Positions 10,590 through 20,138 of a DNA stretch of 52,064 bases are shown piece after piece (the stretch's first letter is position 1; each line of letters starts with the position of its first letter). The DNA is from Sulfuricurvum sp. (GTDB taxonomy: Bacteria > Campylobacterota > Campylobacteria > Campylobacterales > Sulfurimonadaceae), in NCBI GenBank assembly GCA_028713245.1, contig JAQTOQ010000002.1:1-52064 (forward strand), given 5' to 3'. The notes beneath the pieces are model-generated. The model did not search any database and was not told the origin of the DNA. It saw nothing but the letters and a program-made list of their open reading frames with translations. The translations under genes and the position numbers were made by a program.

Positions 10590-11954
10590 TTACCAATTAA
10601 CTTCTGTAGTCAACATCCAGCTTTGTTTATCGTTTTGATTACCAGCCGTTGTTGCACCTTCAAATGAATTTGCCGGAACCACAGTAGTATCTTTTGAGTT
10701 TACTGTTTTACCTGATGCAATGAATTTAACATTTTTATTATAATCATATGCAACACCATAAATAAACTGATCTGCATCACCAACATTTTTAGCGTCACTT
10801 GTAGGATCATTTTTATATGTAATATCTGCGTGATCAAATCGGCCTAAAACAGTCCATTTTTCCATCGGACGGTACTCAGCATTCACAGACCAAGCCGTAA
10901 CATCATAGTTATGGCTGTTTGCCAAAGATGTATCAGCTGTTTTATCTGACATTCTATCAATTTGTGCAGCGATCAAGAACTCAGGCTGATTATACACTGC
11001 ATGTAACACATACAAATTTCTATTGTAACGAGTTGAAGCATTAATATCAGTAGTATCTGTCATACCACGATTAGAAGTTGCTAATCCAGCAAATGAGACA
11101 TTTGCATAAGTATCTTTTTCTACTTTGTATTTACCAACATGCTCACCATTACCCATTACGTGACCTGTCAAACGCCATTCAGCAGACAAACCATCATTTC
11201 TACCTTGGTTGGTTGTTGAGTGATACCCTTCTCCATTAAAAAGACCGATTTCACTTGAAAAATACGGCGTTTTAGTTTGAAAATTAACACCCAAGTCTGC
11301 TGAGTTCATAGCATCGAATACCTTGCTCTGACCAAATTTATCTTCCAAGACTACTTTGTTGATAGAACGATAGTACCATGAGTTATGCTCTTCGTAGTCA
11401 ATCCATGGACGGTGAGCAATACCGATCTCTACTCCTGTATATGGAAGAATTTTGTCCAAATACAAATATGCATATTTTACAATCACATTTGCAGGACCAT
11501 CGCTTACAGTTTGTTGTGCTGTTTCAAGCTCTTTTGTTGCATCCAATGTTACGCGGAAATAATCTTTGTCATTGAAAAATGCTTTAACTTGAACATAGTT
11601 ACGACGAAGTTCAAAACCTGTAGAGTTGTCATTTCCGTGAGCATCTTTAGCGCCGTAATTGTTGCTTGTCAAACCAAAATAATGCGTACCGCTGAAATCA
11701 AGCTTTTTTGCATGAGAACTAACATTTGTATACTTTTTCATATTGTCTTGATATTCTGACAATGCAGATGACTGCTCACGGTTAGCCATATCAACAGTTT
11801 TTGCGTCAACGAAATCGCCCATCTCAACGCGCCCTTCTCCGGCTGTTGTAAACACTTGCCCTGTTTTAGGATCACTGAAAAGGGTCATGCTTTCTGCATA
11901 AACGGCACTTGTTACGATTGTCGCTGCAAGTGCTGATAAAACTACTTTTTTCAT
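10590..11954 (-). CDS. Outer membrane porin, probably phosphate-starvation linked (OprO/OprP-like)
   Basis: Signal peptide MKKVVLSALAATIVTSAVYA, beta-rich sequence ending in aromatic-rich SWMLTTEVNW; adjacent to pstS and preceded by Pho-box-like repeats. Confidence 0.8.
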   Translation of the reverse strand: MKKVVLSALAATIVTSAVYAESMTLFSDPKTGQVFTTAGEGRVEMGDFVDAKTVDMANREQSSALSEYQDNMKKYTNVSSHAKKLDFSGTHYFGLTSNNYGAKDAHGNDNSTGFELRRNYVQVKAFFNDKDYFRVTLDATKELETAQQTVSDGPANVIVKYAYLYLDKILPYTGVEIGIAHRPWIDYEEHNSWYYRSINKVVLEDKFGQSKVFDAMNSADLGVNFQTKTPYFSSEIGLFNGEGYHSTTNQGRNDGLSAEWRLTGHVMGNGEHVGKYKVEKDTYANVSFAGLATSNRGMTDTTDINASTRYNRNLYVLHAVYNQPEFLIAAQIDRMSDKTADTSLANSHNYDVTAWSVNAEYRPMEKWTVLGRFDHADITYKNDPTSDAKNVGDADQFIYGVAYDYNKNVKFIASGKTVNSKDTTVVPANSFEGATTAGNQNDKQSWMLTTEVNW

Positions 11955-12000
11955 TTGGTATCACTCCTGATTTTTAATAGCAGTATTGTAAGAAAAGTTT

Positions 12001-12032
12001 GTTACGTGAATGTTACATTACGAAAAGGTTAC
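12001..12032. promoter_or_regulatory. Candidate Pho box upstream of the porin
   Basis: GTTACgtgaatGTTACATTACgaaaagGTTAC: (G/A)TTAC at 12001, 12012, 12017 and 12028, i.e. two pairs spaced 11 bp, 47-78 bp upstream of the porin start. Confidence 0.6.
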
Positions 12033-12078
12033 AATGCGAGAAATGAAAAGAAAATAGTTATGCGGAAGATGAAATACA

Positions 12079-12108
12079 AAACCCGAGTGCATACGCTAAA
12101 ACGGGTTT
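12079..12108 (-). terminator. Candidate Rho-independent terminator between pstS and porin
   Basis: Minus strand AAACCCG...CGGGTTTTGTATTTC: 7-bp stem followed by a T-rich tail. Confidence 0.5.
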
Positions 12109-12147
12109 CAAGCTTAAGTTTAGGAAGAGGAGAATTAAAGGTAACGG

Positions 12148-12163
12148 ACGCCCCGAAGGGCGT
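12148..12163 (-). other. UUCG-tetraloop hairpin just downstream of pstS
   Basis: ACGCCC-TTCG-GGGCGT on the minus strand, 28 bp past the pstS stop. Confidence 0.55.
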
Positions 12164-12190
12164 AAAGAATTTAGTATGTGAGCAAAAAAC

Positions 12191-13192
12191 TTATTTAGTT
12201 TCAGCCCAGTATTGACGAACCATATTCGTTGTTTCGACAGGAAGCGCGATGTAACCTAATTTTTCAGCTGCTGCATCACCGTTACGGAATGAGTAGTCGA
12301 AGAATTTGATTACTTGATCTCTTGTTTCTGCTTTATCCGCATCACGAGGCATCAAGATAAATGTTGCCGCAACGATTGGATATGCGTTGTCTTGCAATAC
12401 CAATGAGCTGTAGAAATGATCTTTCTTAGACCATTTTGCGCGGCTTACTGCTGCTTGGAACGTTGCTTTGTTCGCAACAACCCATTTACCCTCTGCTGTT
12501 TGCAAGGTAGCCGCAGCCAATTTGTTTTTATCTTTGTACGATGTTTCGATGTATCCGATAGAGTAAGGAGTTTGCTTGATAAGGTTAGTTACGCCCTCGT
12601 TTCCTTTTCCACCGACACCCGTTGCCCATCCAATCGCTTTACCCGTACCAAATTTGCCTTTCCACATCTTGGATGCTCCGCTCAAATAATCGGTAAATAC
12701 ATACGTAGTACCTGATCCATCTGAACGGTGAGCTACGATGATTTTTTCAGCAGGAAGTTTGATGCCTGCATTATCCGCAACGATCTCAGGATCATTCCAC
12801 ATTGTAACTTTACCAGCGAAGATATCCGCTACGACACTGTTTTTCAATTTTAGTTTTTCGTCTGCAACACCCGGGATGTTATGGGCAACAACAATTGATC
12901 CGATAACTGCAGGGAACTGTGTTAATTTTGCTTTATCAAGCTCTTTTGGAGTCATTGGAGCATCCGTAGCACCAAAATCAACAATACGCTCAGAGATCTG
13001 CTTGATACCGCCTCCTGAACCGATTGACTGGTAGTTAACACGTGTGTGCGTCGCTTTTTGGTAGTTATACGCCCAGTCATAATAACATGGTGCAGGAAAT
13101 GTAGCGCCCGCGCCGTTGATTTTATCCGCAGCGATCATCGATGTTGCCGCGATTGCAGCGATGAGAAGAACTTTCGTCATTTTAGGAAGCAT
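12191..13192 (-). CDS. pstS: Phosphate ABC transporter substrate-binding protein PstS
   Basis: INGAGATFPAPCYYDWAYNYQKATHTRVNYQSIGSGGGIKQI; VAHRSDGSGTTYVFTDYLS. Confidence 0.96.
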   Translation of the reverse strand: MLPKMTKVLLIAAIAATSMIAADKINGAGATFPAPCYYDWAYNYQKATHTRVNYQSIGSGGGIKQISERIVDFGATDAPMTPKELDKAKLTQFPAVIGSIVVAHNIPGVADEKLKLKNSVVADIFAGKVTMWNDPEIVADNAGIKLPAEKIIVAHRSDGSGTTYVFTDYLSGASKMWKGKFGTGKAIGWATGVGGKGNEGVTNLIKQTPYSIGYIETSYKDKNKLAAATLQTAEGKWVVANKATFQAAVSRAKWSKKDHFYSSLVLQDNAYPIVAATFILMPRDADKAETRDQVIKFFDYSFRNGDAAAEKLGYIALPVETTNMVRQYWAETK

Positions 13193-13242
13193 ATCGTGTC
13201 CTTGAGTGGTTTTTTTAATCTCGAAATTGTACTGCTTTCATG

Positions 13243-13258
13243 GTAACGAAAAGGTTAC
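13243..13258. promoter_or_regulatory. Candidate Pho box in the pstS/phoU divergent intergenic region
   Basis: GTAACGAAAAGGTTAC, 51-66 bp upstream of pstS; same GTWWC-N-AAAA-N-GTTWC layout as the porin site. Confidence 0.6.
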
Positions 13259-13340
13259 AGAGTATGGTAAACTATTGTAATCAAATGGTGATGATAAAGT
13301 ACTACAATCTCATAATTATGTTTTATTAAAAGGTTTAACC

Positions 13341-14012
13341 ATGCTTCCACGCTACGAAAACAAACTTAACGAAATCCGCACACAGCTCTCAGGGCTAGTC
13401 GCATCTATCATCAGAGCCAATGGAGAAACTCTCGCGGCATTCGAAAATAACGCGGACGAGCTCTACGACAACGCACGCTATCATCTCAAAAGTATTCAAT
13501 CTGATGCCAACAAAATCGACAGTGAAGTAATCAAAACCCTCGCGTTGTATGGACCAGAGGGAGAAGAGTTGCGTCTTCTTGTGGCGTTTTTGAAAATGAC
13601 CAACGAGCTCGACCGTGTCGGTGAGAACATGAAAAAGTACAACAACCGTATTCAAGAGTTAGGTCGTGGCGAGTGTGATATCACGATTATGGCCTCATCT
13701 ATCATCCAACTGCAAAAAACGACGCTCAATGCATTGCAGTATATCCACAATTATTTGGAGTCGATGTCCACTAGCGATGCCGAAGAGTTGTATCGTAAAG
13801 TATCGGTTGAAGAGTCTAAAAATGACGATCTATTTTCGATTATCGAAAAAGATCTCCTAAATCTCATCTCAGAGTCACATGAGCTCTCTGCGGATTACGT
13901 CAAAGTTCTCTCAACGTTGCGCAAGCTCGAGCGAACAGGAGATCGTACGGTTAACATTGCCGCACTTTTATTGTATGCACAGCAAGGCGGCGAGCTAAAC
14001 TTTCACGCGTAA
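13341..14012 (+). CDS. phoU: Phosphate signaling complex protein PhoU
   Basis: YENKLNEIRTQLSGLVASIIRANGETLAAFENND-type PhoU helices; neighbourhood of pst/pho genes. Confidence 0.9.
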   Translation: MLPRYENKLNEIRTQLSGLVASIIRANGETLAAFENNADELYDNARYHLKSIQSDANKIDSEVIKTLALYGPEGEELRLLVAFLKMTNELDRVGENMKKYNNRIQELGRGECDITIMASSIIQLQKTTLNALQYIHNYLESMSTSDAEELYRKVSVEESKNDDLFSIIEKDLLNLISESHELSADYVKVLSTLRKLERTGDRTVNIAALLLYAQQGGELNFHA

Positions 14013-14024
14013 AAGGTCGAATCC

Positions 14025-14699
14025 ATGAATGCACTCATTCTCATCGTCGAGGACGAAGAAGACATTTTAGAACTTATGGAGTTCAACCTGAACAAAGAAG
14101 GGTTTGAAACCATGGGATTTCTCAATACCAAGCGTGTTGCTGAAGTGCTCTGCGAAGAAAAAGTAGATCTTATTTTAATGGATCGCAATCTTCCCGGAAC
14201 CGAAGGGTCTGAATTCGTAGCCTCGCTGCGACGTCAAGGGATTGACATCCCCGTCATTTTCATCAGTGCCAAAGACAAAGACAGCGACATCGAGCAGGGC
14301 TTTGAGCGCGGGGGAGATGATTATCTCACTAAGCCTTTTAGTATGAAAGAACTTATCTTGCGGGTGAAAGCGATCTTGCGCCGTACTCAAAAAGTGCCTA
14401 ACGAGGGAACAATCGCCTATCGTGACATCATCATTAATCCCGCTTCCCGTACGGTTGTTATCGAAAACGCTAATATAGAGCTCACTAAGCTCGAGTTTGA
14501 TTTGCTCTACGAACTGATCAACAATCAAAACATCGTTTTAGACCGCAACTATCTCTTGGACAATGTATGGGGGAGCGATGATGTCTACCAAGACCGCACC
14601 GTCAACGTCGCCATCAATCGTCTCAAAGACAAAATCGACCCCGATAAAAGCAAAGATTACCTCAAAACCGTGAGAGGAGTTGGGTATACGCTGTGTTAA
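14025..14699 (+). CDS. phoB: Response regulator, OmpR/PhoB family
   Basis: VEDEEDILELMEFNL, DLILMDRNLPGTEG, C-terminal winged helix DRTVNVAINRLKDKIDPDKSKDYLKTVRGVGYTL. Confidence 0.92.
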   Translation: MNALILIVEDEEDILELMEFNLNKEGFETMGFLNTKRVAEVLCEEKVDLILMDRNLPGTEGSEFVASLRRQGIDIPVIFISAKDKDSDIEQGFERGGDDYLTKPFSMKELILRVKAILRRTQKVPNEGTIAYRDIIINPASRTVVIENANIELTKLEFDLLYELINNQNIVLDRNYLLDNVWGSDDVYQDRTVNVAINRLKDKIDPDKSKDYLKTVRGVGYTLC

Positions 14700-16105
14700 A
14701 AATTCATCAGCTTTTTTTCCTCAACACCCTCGCTCTTTTTACCGGAACCCTCGTCATCGCCTCTTTTGTTGGTTATTACACACTCAAAGATATGATTGTA
14801 AACGATCATATCGACAATCTTAAACGAACCATCGAACTCGTAGCGCTCAAATCCAATCACTCTCAAAACGCAGATCACTACATCAAAGTTATTCACAATC
14901 AAACTGACTATCGCGCAAGCATGTTTGATACCAATGGGAATGTTCTCGCCGAAAGCAACATCGATAAACGCTCAATTTCACCTCACAATAATCGCATCGA
15001 AATCATGCATGCTGCTATAGAACCGTATGGTGTAGCTATACGGTATTCGGCAACGTTTGATGAAGATTATGTTTTTGTAGCCAAGCAGATCAGTTTTCAA
15101 GGTGATATCGTTGTCCTACGATTAGGGGTGACTCTGAGCAGCATCATGCATCATTTTTATACGTTGTGGTTCAAGCTCGCGGCATCCTTTGTTCTCTTTA
15201 TTTTTATTGCGATTATCGTAGCGTATAAAATTTCCAAAAAAGCGCAATACGATATCGCTCAAATCACCCAATATCTCCACGAAATTTCCAACAAAAATTA
15301 TATGGCGGTTTTAAAACCGGAATATTTTAGAGAATTTTTACAAATTACATTACTTCTCAAAAATCTCGTCAAAAAACTCCGTAACCGCGACAAACAAAAG
15401 CGCAAATATACCGCCAGATTACGCCTCATCAACAAACAACAAAACGATATCCTCTCCGCCATCAGCCACGAGTTCAAAAATCCCGTCGCTGCGATCGTCG
15501 GCTATACTGAAACCCTGAGCGAAGATTCCAATCTCAATCTCGCAATACGGGAGAAATTTTTGGGAAAAATTCACTCCAATGCGATGAAAATCAGCACCAT
15601 GCTCGATCGACTCGCCCTCTCAGTCAAACTCGAAAACAATGACCTCTCCATCAAACCTACCACTTTTGATCTTGATGCTTTATGCCGTGATGTCACCTGT
15701 GCGCTTCAAGCAAAATACCCCAGTCGCACCATCCATTATGAAGGATTGACCAAAGAAGTGGTTGCCGATAAAACGATGCTTGATCTCGTCATCACCAATC
15801 TCATCGACAATGCGATCAAATACTCCGAAAAAGAGGTTACTCTTACGCTAACCGACCAAAATATTCAGGTAAGCGATCAGGGTATCGGTATAGCTCCACA
15901 TGAACTCGAGCTCATATCCTCTAAGTTCTACCGCGTACAAAAAAACAGTTGGGACAACTCCATGGGACTTGGGCTTGCGATCGTGAGCTACATTCTAAAA
16001 CTGCACGATTCAACACTTCATATCCAAAGCACTTTGGGTGTTGGTTCTACCTTTTCGTTTAGCCTAGGAACCTTTCACGCAAAAGCACAGCTTCGTCATC
16101 CATGA
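14693..16105 (+). CDS. Sensor histidine kinase (PhoR/PhosS-like)
   Basis: Two TM segments, H-box AISHEFKNPVAAIVGYTETL, N-box NLIDNAIKYS, G-box DQGIGIAP...SMGLGLAIV. Confidence 0.92.
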   Translation: MLKIHQLFFLNTLALFTGTLVIASFVGYYTLKDMIVNDHIDNLKRTIELVALKSNHSQNADHYIKVIHNQTDYRASMFDTNGNVLAESNIDKRSISPHNNRIEIMHAAIEPYGVAIRYSATFDEDYVFVAKQISFQGDIVVLRLGVTLSSIMHHFYTLWFKLAASFVLFIFIAIIVAYKISKKAQYDIAQITQYLHEISNKNYMAVLKPEYFREFLQITLLLKNLVKKLRNRDKQKRKYTARLRLINKQQNDILSAISHEFKNPVAAIVGYTETLSEDSNLNLAIREKFLGKIHSNAMKISTMLDRLALSVKLENNDLSIKPTTFDLDALCRDVTCALQAKYPSRTIHYEGLTKEVVADKTMLDLVITNLIDNAIKYSEKEVTLTLTDQNIQVSDQGIGIAPHELELISSKFYRVQKNSWDNSMGLGLAIVSYILKLHDSTLHIQSTLGVGSTFSFSLGTFHAKAQLRHP

Positions 16106-17175
16106 TAAATCGCTACAGGGCACTTGCCCCCCTCATAGACCATTTAACCTCCCACAACATAACCCCTATTTTCGTCGGCGGATGTGTTCGTGATCATCTG
16201 CTAGGAAATGGCAGTCTGGATATTGACATCGAGCTTTACGGGGTTGAGAGTACCGATAGCCTCCGGGAGTATTTAAAGCCATTTGGAAAAATTAATGAAG
16301 TGGGCAAGTCGTTCGGTGTCTTCAAGTTTCGTTATGAGGGCTACGCCATTGATCTCTCCCTTCCGCGCACAGAAAACAAATCGGCACAAGGACACAAGGG
16401 ATTCAAAGTCCAAACCTACAGCGAGATCGATTTTGCTACCGCATCGCGTCGTCGAGATTTTACGATCAATTCTATGGGCTACAATCCACAAACCTATACC
16501 CTCCTTGATCCATATAGCGGTGCCGATGATTTATCCGCAAAAATCCTGAGATGTGTTGACCCTCTCACTTTTGTCGAAGACCCTTTACGTGTATTGCGCG
16601 CGATGCAGTTTGTTGCACGCTTTGATCTTACATGCGATCCACAGCTACTAGCACTATGTTCCCAGATGGTCACCAAAGGCGCACTAAAAGAACTCCCAAA
16701 AGAACGAATATTTGAAGAATTCAGAAAACTGCTTTTGTTAAGCCAGAAACCTTCCCTGGGGCTATCGCTTCTCGCACTAATGGGAGCAAAACATCTCCTC
16801 GCCCCTCCAAGCGATGAAGCATGGAATAAAACGCTTTTGCTAGTAGATGAGACTCCAAAAGATCTTGCCTTACGGCTATGCGCCTTGCTTTTAGAGACCG
16901 AAAACCCCGAGAGTGTTCTACAACAACTCACAGCCCAGCGTTCATTGCTCTCCAGCACCCTAACGCTCATCAAATATGCCCGAAAATATGGTGTTATCTC
17001 CCATCTTCCCCAGCCTATTTTACAAGGACGTGATTTAATCGCGCTTGGACTCACTCCAGGTTTGGCATTTAAAGAAATACTAAACAGTGCTTACGATGCA
17101 CAGCTGAATCAGCAATTTTTTACTAAACCTGAAGCAGATGCATGGCTAAAAACCTATTTGGTAATAGCTTTGTAA
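16102..17175 (+). CDS. CCA tRNA nucleotidyltransferase / poly(A) polymerase family
   Basis: PIFVGGCVRDHLLGNGSLDIDIELYG, RRRDFTINSMGYN, DPLRVLRAMQFVARF. Confidence 0.92.
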   Translation: MINRYRALAPLIDHLTSHNITPIFVGGCVRDHLLGNGSLDIDIELYGVESTDSLREYLKPFGKINEVGKSFGVFKFRYEGYAIDLSLPRTENKSAQGHKGFKVQTYSEIDFATASRRRDFTINSMGYNPQTYTLLDPYSGADDLSAKILRCVDPLTFVEDPLRVLRAMQFVARFDLTCDPQLLALCSQMVTKGALKELPKERIFEEFRKLLLLSQKPSLGLSLLALMGAKHLLAPPSDEAWNKTLLLVDETPKDLALRLCALLLETENPESVLQQLTAQRSLLSSTLTLIKYARKYGVISHLPQPILQGRDLIALGLTPGLAFKEILNSAYDAQLNQQFFTKPEADAWLKTYLVIAL

Positions 17176-17221
17176 TGGAAACTGTACTACAATATCACCA
17201 CAAAATGACGCAAGGCTTTGT

Positions 17222-18070
17222 ATGATCGATAAATTATTTTTCAACTTTACACGTGCAAGTGCGCTGCTGATTCTCATTATTGTGGCATGGGTTTTTACCG
17301 TTTTATTTAATCATTCGCTAGAAGCCATGAACACCCTTGGCTTGGATTTTATCACCCACGACGAATGGGCACCTAACCTCGATAAATTTGGCGCCTACGC
17401 TGCTATTTTGGGGTCAATTATCTCCACAACCCTTGCTATGATGCTTGCCGTTCCTGTTGCTATCGGTGTTGCTATCTTCTTGAGCGAAATCGCTCACGAT
17501 AAAATCAAAGGTTTTTTTGGAATCAGCATCGAACTTCTCGCTGCCATCCCCTCGGTTATCTATGGGATGTGGGGGCTGTTTTTCTTCGTTCCGATCATTC
17601 GCGATATTTTTGGAGGATTGGGAATCGGGTTGCTCGCAGCGGGAATTGTTTTGGCAATAATGATTTTGCCGTTTATGGCTGCCGTTACCCGCGATGCGAT
17701 GAACACCACTCCTGATATCCTCAAAGAGTCCGCGTATGCATTGGGCGGTACGCAATGGGACGTTATAAAAGACATCATCATTCCCTATGCAAAAGCAGGG
17801 ATTATTGGTTCTCTTATACTTGCGCTAGGACGTGCTATCGGAGAGACGATGGCTGTTACGTTCGTGATGGGGAATGTACACAAAGTCCCAGGATCGATTC
17901 TCGACCCAACCACTTCTATTCCTGTTACTCTCGCCAATGAGTTTAGCGAAGCCGATTCCTCTTTGTACTTCTCAAGTCTTTTTGGTCTTGCATTAACGCT
18001 TCTGATTATGAGTTTCGTGGTTATCGCTGTTGCAAAATTTTACTTTTTACGTAAAGCTAGGAGAGCATAA
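17222..18070 (+). CDS. pstC: Phosphate ABC transporter permease PstC
   Basis: Six-TM permease with the EAA-loop-like LKESAYALGGTQWDVIKDIIIPYAKAGIIGS; order pstC-pstA-pstB. Confidence 0.95.
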   Translation: MIDKLFFNFTRASALLILIIVAWVFTVLFNHSLEAMNTLGLDFITHDEWAPNLDKFGAYAAILGSIISTTLAMMLAVPVAIGVAIFLSEIAHDKIKGFFGISIELLAAIPSVIYGMWGLFFFVPIIRDIFGGLGIGLLAAGIVLAIMILPFMAAVTRDAMNTTPDILKESAYALGGTQWDVIKDIIIPYAKAGIIGSLILALGRAIGETMAVTFVMGNVHKVPGSILDPTTSIPVTLANEFSEADSSLYFSSLFGLALTLLIMSFVVIAVAKFYFLRKARRA

Positions 18071-18915
18071 TGACCGCCGTACAAAAACGTGTCTTTATTA
18101 ACAAAATAGCCCTCGCTCTCTCAACACTCAGCGCCCTAATCGCTTTGGGATTTTTGTTTTGGATTTTGGGTGTTTTGGTGATGAAAGGGGTTGGCGCCCT
18201 TAACTGGAACATCTTTATCTTTGAGGGAGCCCCTCCGGGAAATCCTGAGAGCGGCCTCAAACACGCACTGGTAGGTCAGGCGATATTAATCGGTATGGCA
18301 ACAGCGATCGGTGTACCCTTAGGTATTTTAGCCGGAACCTACCTCAGTGAATATGGCAAAAATTCTAAACTCGCCCACACCATCCGTGATATCAGCGACA
18401 TAATGATGTCCGCGCCATCCATCGTTATCGGTGCATTTGTCTATGCGGTCGTGGTTATGCCTATGGGACATTTCAGCGCATGGGCGGGTGCGATAGCGCT
18501 GGGGATTATAATGATTCCCGTCATTTTACGTACCACTGACGATATGCTTCAGCTCGTGCCAGGAGAACTGCGCGAAGCGGCATTTGCACTGGGTGCACCT
18601 AAATACAAAGTAATTTTAAGTGTTGTTTATCGCGGCGCCAAAGCAGGGATTTTGACGGGCGTATTACTGGGTATCGCCCGTGTTGGAGGAGAGACGGCAC
18701 CGTTGCTCTTTACGTCGTTTAACGATAACTTTTTTACCACGGATCTCAATGAAGCGATGCCATCACTGACGGTGACGATTTTCAACTACGCTACTAGTCC
18801 GTATGAAGATTGGCAACAACTTGGATGGGCAGCCGCCTTTATTCTCTCGATGTTTATTCTAGGTCTCAACATATTAGGGCGGGTCATCTTATTCGCCGGA
18901 AAGAAAAGGAAATAA
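18070..18915 (+). CDS. pstA: Phosphate ABC transporter permease PstA
   Basis: GVPLGILAGTYLSEYGK; ELREAAFALGAPKYKVILSVVYRGAKAGILTGVLLGIARVGGETAPLLFT. Confidence 0.95.
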   Translation: MTAVQKRVFINKIALALSTLSALIALGFLFWILGVLVMKGVGALNWNIFIFEGAPPGNPESGLKHALVGQAILIGMATAIGVPLGILAGTYLSEYGKNSKLAHTIRDISDIMMSAPSIVIGAFVYAVVVMPMGHFSAWAGAIALGIIMIPVILRTTDDMLQLVPGELREAAFALGAPKYKVILSVVYRGAKAGILTGVLLGIARVGGETAPLLFTSFNDNFFTTDLNEAMPSLTVTIFNYATSPYEDWQQLGWAAAFILSMFILGLNILGRVILFAGKKRK

Positions 18916-18918
18916 ATT

Positions 18919-19704
18919 ATGGCAAGCATTATTGATATCAAAGAAGAGTGCGCGCTTCACGTACGCAATTTTGAGTTTACGTACAAAGGTGCCGCAGCTC
19001 CAAGTTTGAAAAAAGTAACCATGCCCATCGCAAAACACTCTATCACGGCACTCATTGGACCATCAGGATGTGGTAAAACTACTCTATTACGCTCTTTTAA
19101 CCGTATGCACGATTTGTATCCTGGCAACAGCTATGCGGGTGAAATCGAGTTTGAAGGACGCAATATTTTAGGTGCCAAAGAGGACCTGATCCACTTGCGT
19201 ACTAAAATTGGAATGATCTTTCAAAAACCAACGGCATTTCCTATGTCTATCTTTGACAACGTTGCTTATGGTATGCGCCTTGGCGGTATCAAGAACAAAA
19301 CAGAGCTAAACGACCGTGTCGAAAAAGCACTCAAAGACGCCGCAATCTGGAAAGAGGTCGGTGATCGTCTCAAGCATGATGCTAACGGTCTCTCAGGAGG
19401 ACAGCAACAACGTCTTTGTATTGCACGTGCTATCGCCGTAGAACCTGAAGTATTGCTTTTCGACGAACCAACCTCCGCTCTTGATCCGATCTCCACTCAA
19501 GGCATCGAGCGACTCGTCATCGAGCTCAAAGAACGCGTGAGCATCATCATCGTAACACACAATATGCAGCAAGCTGCACGTGTGAGTGATTACACCGGAT
19601 TTATGTATCTTGGCGAACTCATTGAGCTGGGTCAAACCGAAGAACTCTTCGTCACTCCAAAAGAAAAACTCACGCAAGAATATATCACCGGTAAATTTGG
19701 TTGA
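18919..19704 (+). CDS. pstB: Phosphate ABC transporter ATP-binding protein PstB
   Basis: [56 protein letters not shown]. Confidence 0.97.
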   Translation: MASIIDIKEECALHVRNFEFTYKGAAAPSLKKVTMPIAKHSITALIGPSGCGKTTLLRSFNRMHDLYPGNSYAGEIEFEGRNILGAKEDLIHLRTKIGMIFQKPTAFPMSIFDNVAYGMRLGGIKNKTELNDRVEKALKDAAIWKEVGDRLKHDANGLSGGQQQRLCIARAIAVEPEVLLFDEPTSALDPISTQGIERLVIELKERVSIIIVTHNMQQAARVSDYTGFMYLGELIELGQTEELFVTPKEKLTQEYITGKFG

Positions 19705-19722
19705 TACACCTCTGCGTTCATG

Positions 19723-19745
19723 GTTCGACAAGCTCACCACGAACG
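19723..19745. repeat. 23-bp dispersed repeat, copy A
   Basis: GTTCGACAAGCTCACCACGAACG; second copy at 44381-44403 with one mismatch. Confidence 0.75.
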
Positions 19746-19754
19746 GAATGAAAA

Positions 19755-20138
19755 TTACTTCCCCATCTTTTCACTATCAATTTCTATAACCGTATGAACA
19801 TTACCGCGCGGATAAAAATCCGCAATGACTTTTAAACGTTTAGGAGCGATTTTATCCTCAAAGAGGCTGTAGATCTCGTTTGCACTGTTTTCGTGCGATA
19901 TATGACGGTTTCTAAACGAATTAATGTACAATTTAATAGCTTTGAGCTCTGCAACAAACTTATTGGGCGTATACTCGATGGTTATAGTAGCAAAATCAGG
20001 ATACCCACTGCGAGGACATAGACATGTAAATTCCGGCAAGGTTACTTTCACCACATAATCACGCTCGTGCACATTAGGCCAAATTTCAAAATCTTTTTCG
20101 ATGTCAAAATCGGCGACGATTTGTTCTCCGTATTTCAT
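19755..20138 (-). CDS. queF: NADPH-dependent 7-cyano-7-deazaguanine reductase QueF
   Basis: PEFTCLCPRSGYPDFATITIEYTPNKFVAELKAIKLYINSFRNRHISHENSANEI. Confidence 0.95.
   Translation of the reverse strand: MKYGEQIVADFDIEKDFEIWPNVHERDYVVKVTLPEFTCLCPRSGYPDFATITIEYTPNKFVAELKAIKLYINSFRNRHISHENSANEIYSLFEDKIAPKRLKVIADFYPRGNVHTVIEIDSEKMGK

Noticed and set aside
11955-12215. 86-aa ORF in the porin/pstS intergenic region
   Set aside because: Overlaps the Pho-box-like repeats, terminator hairpins and the pstS 3' end; no RBS or domain support.
16494-17054. 186-aa antisense ORF opposite the CCA nucleotidyltransferase gene
   Set aside because: Shadow ORF with Ser/Arg-rich composition; the sense strand has clear family motifs.
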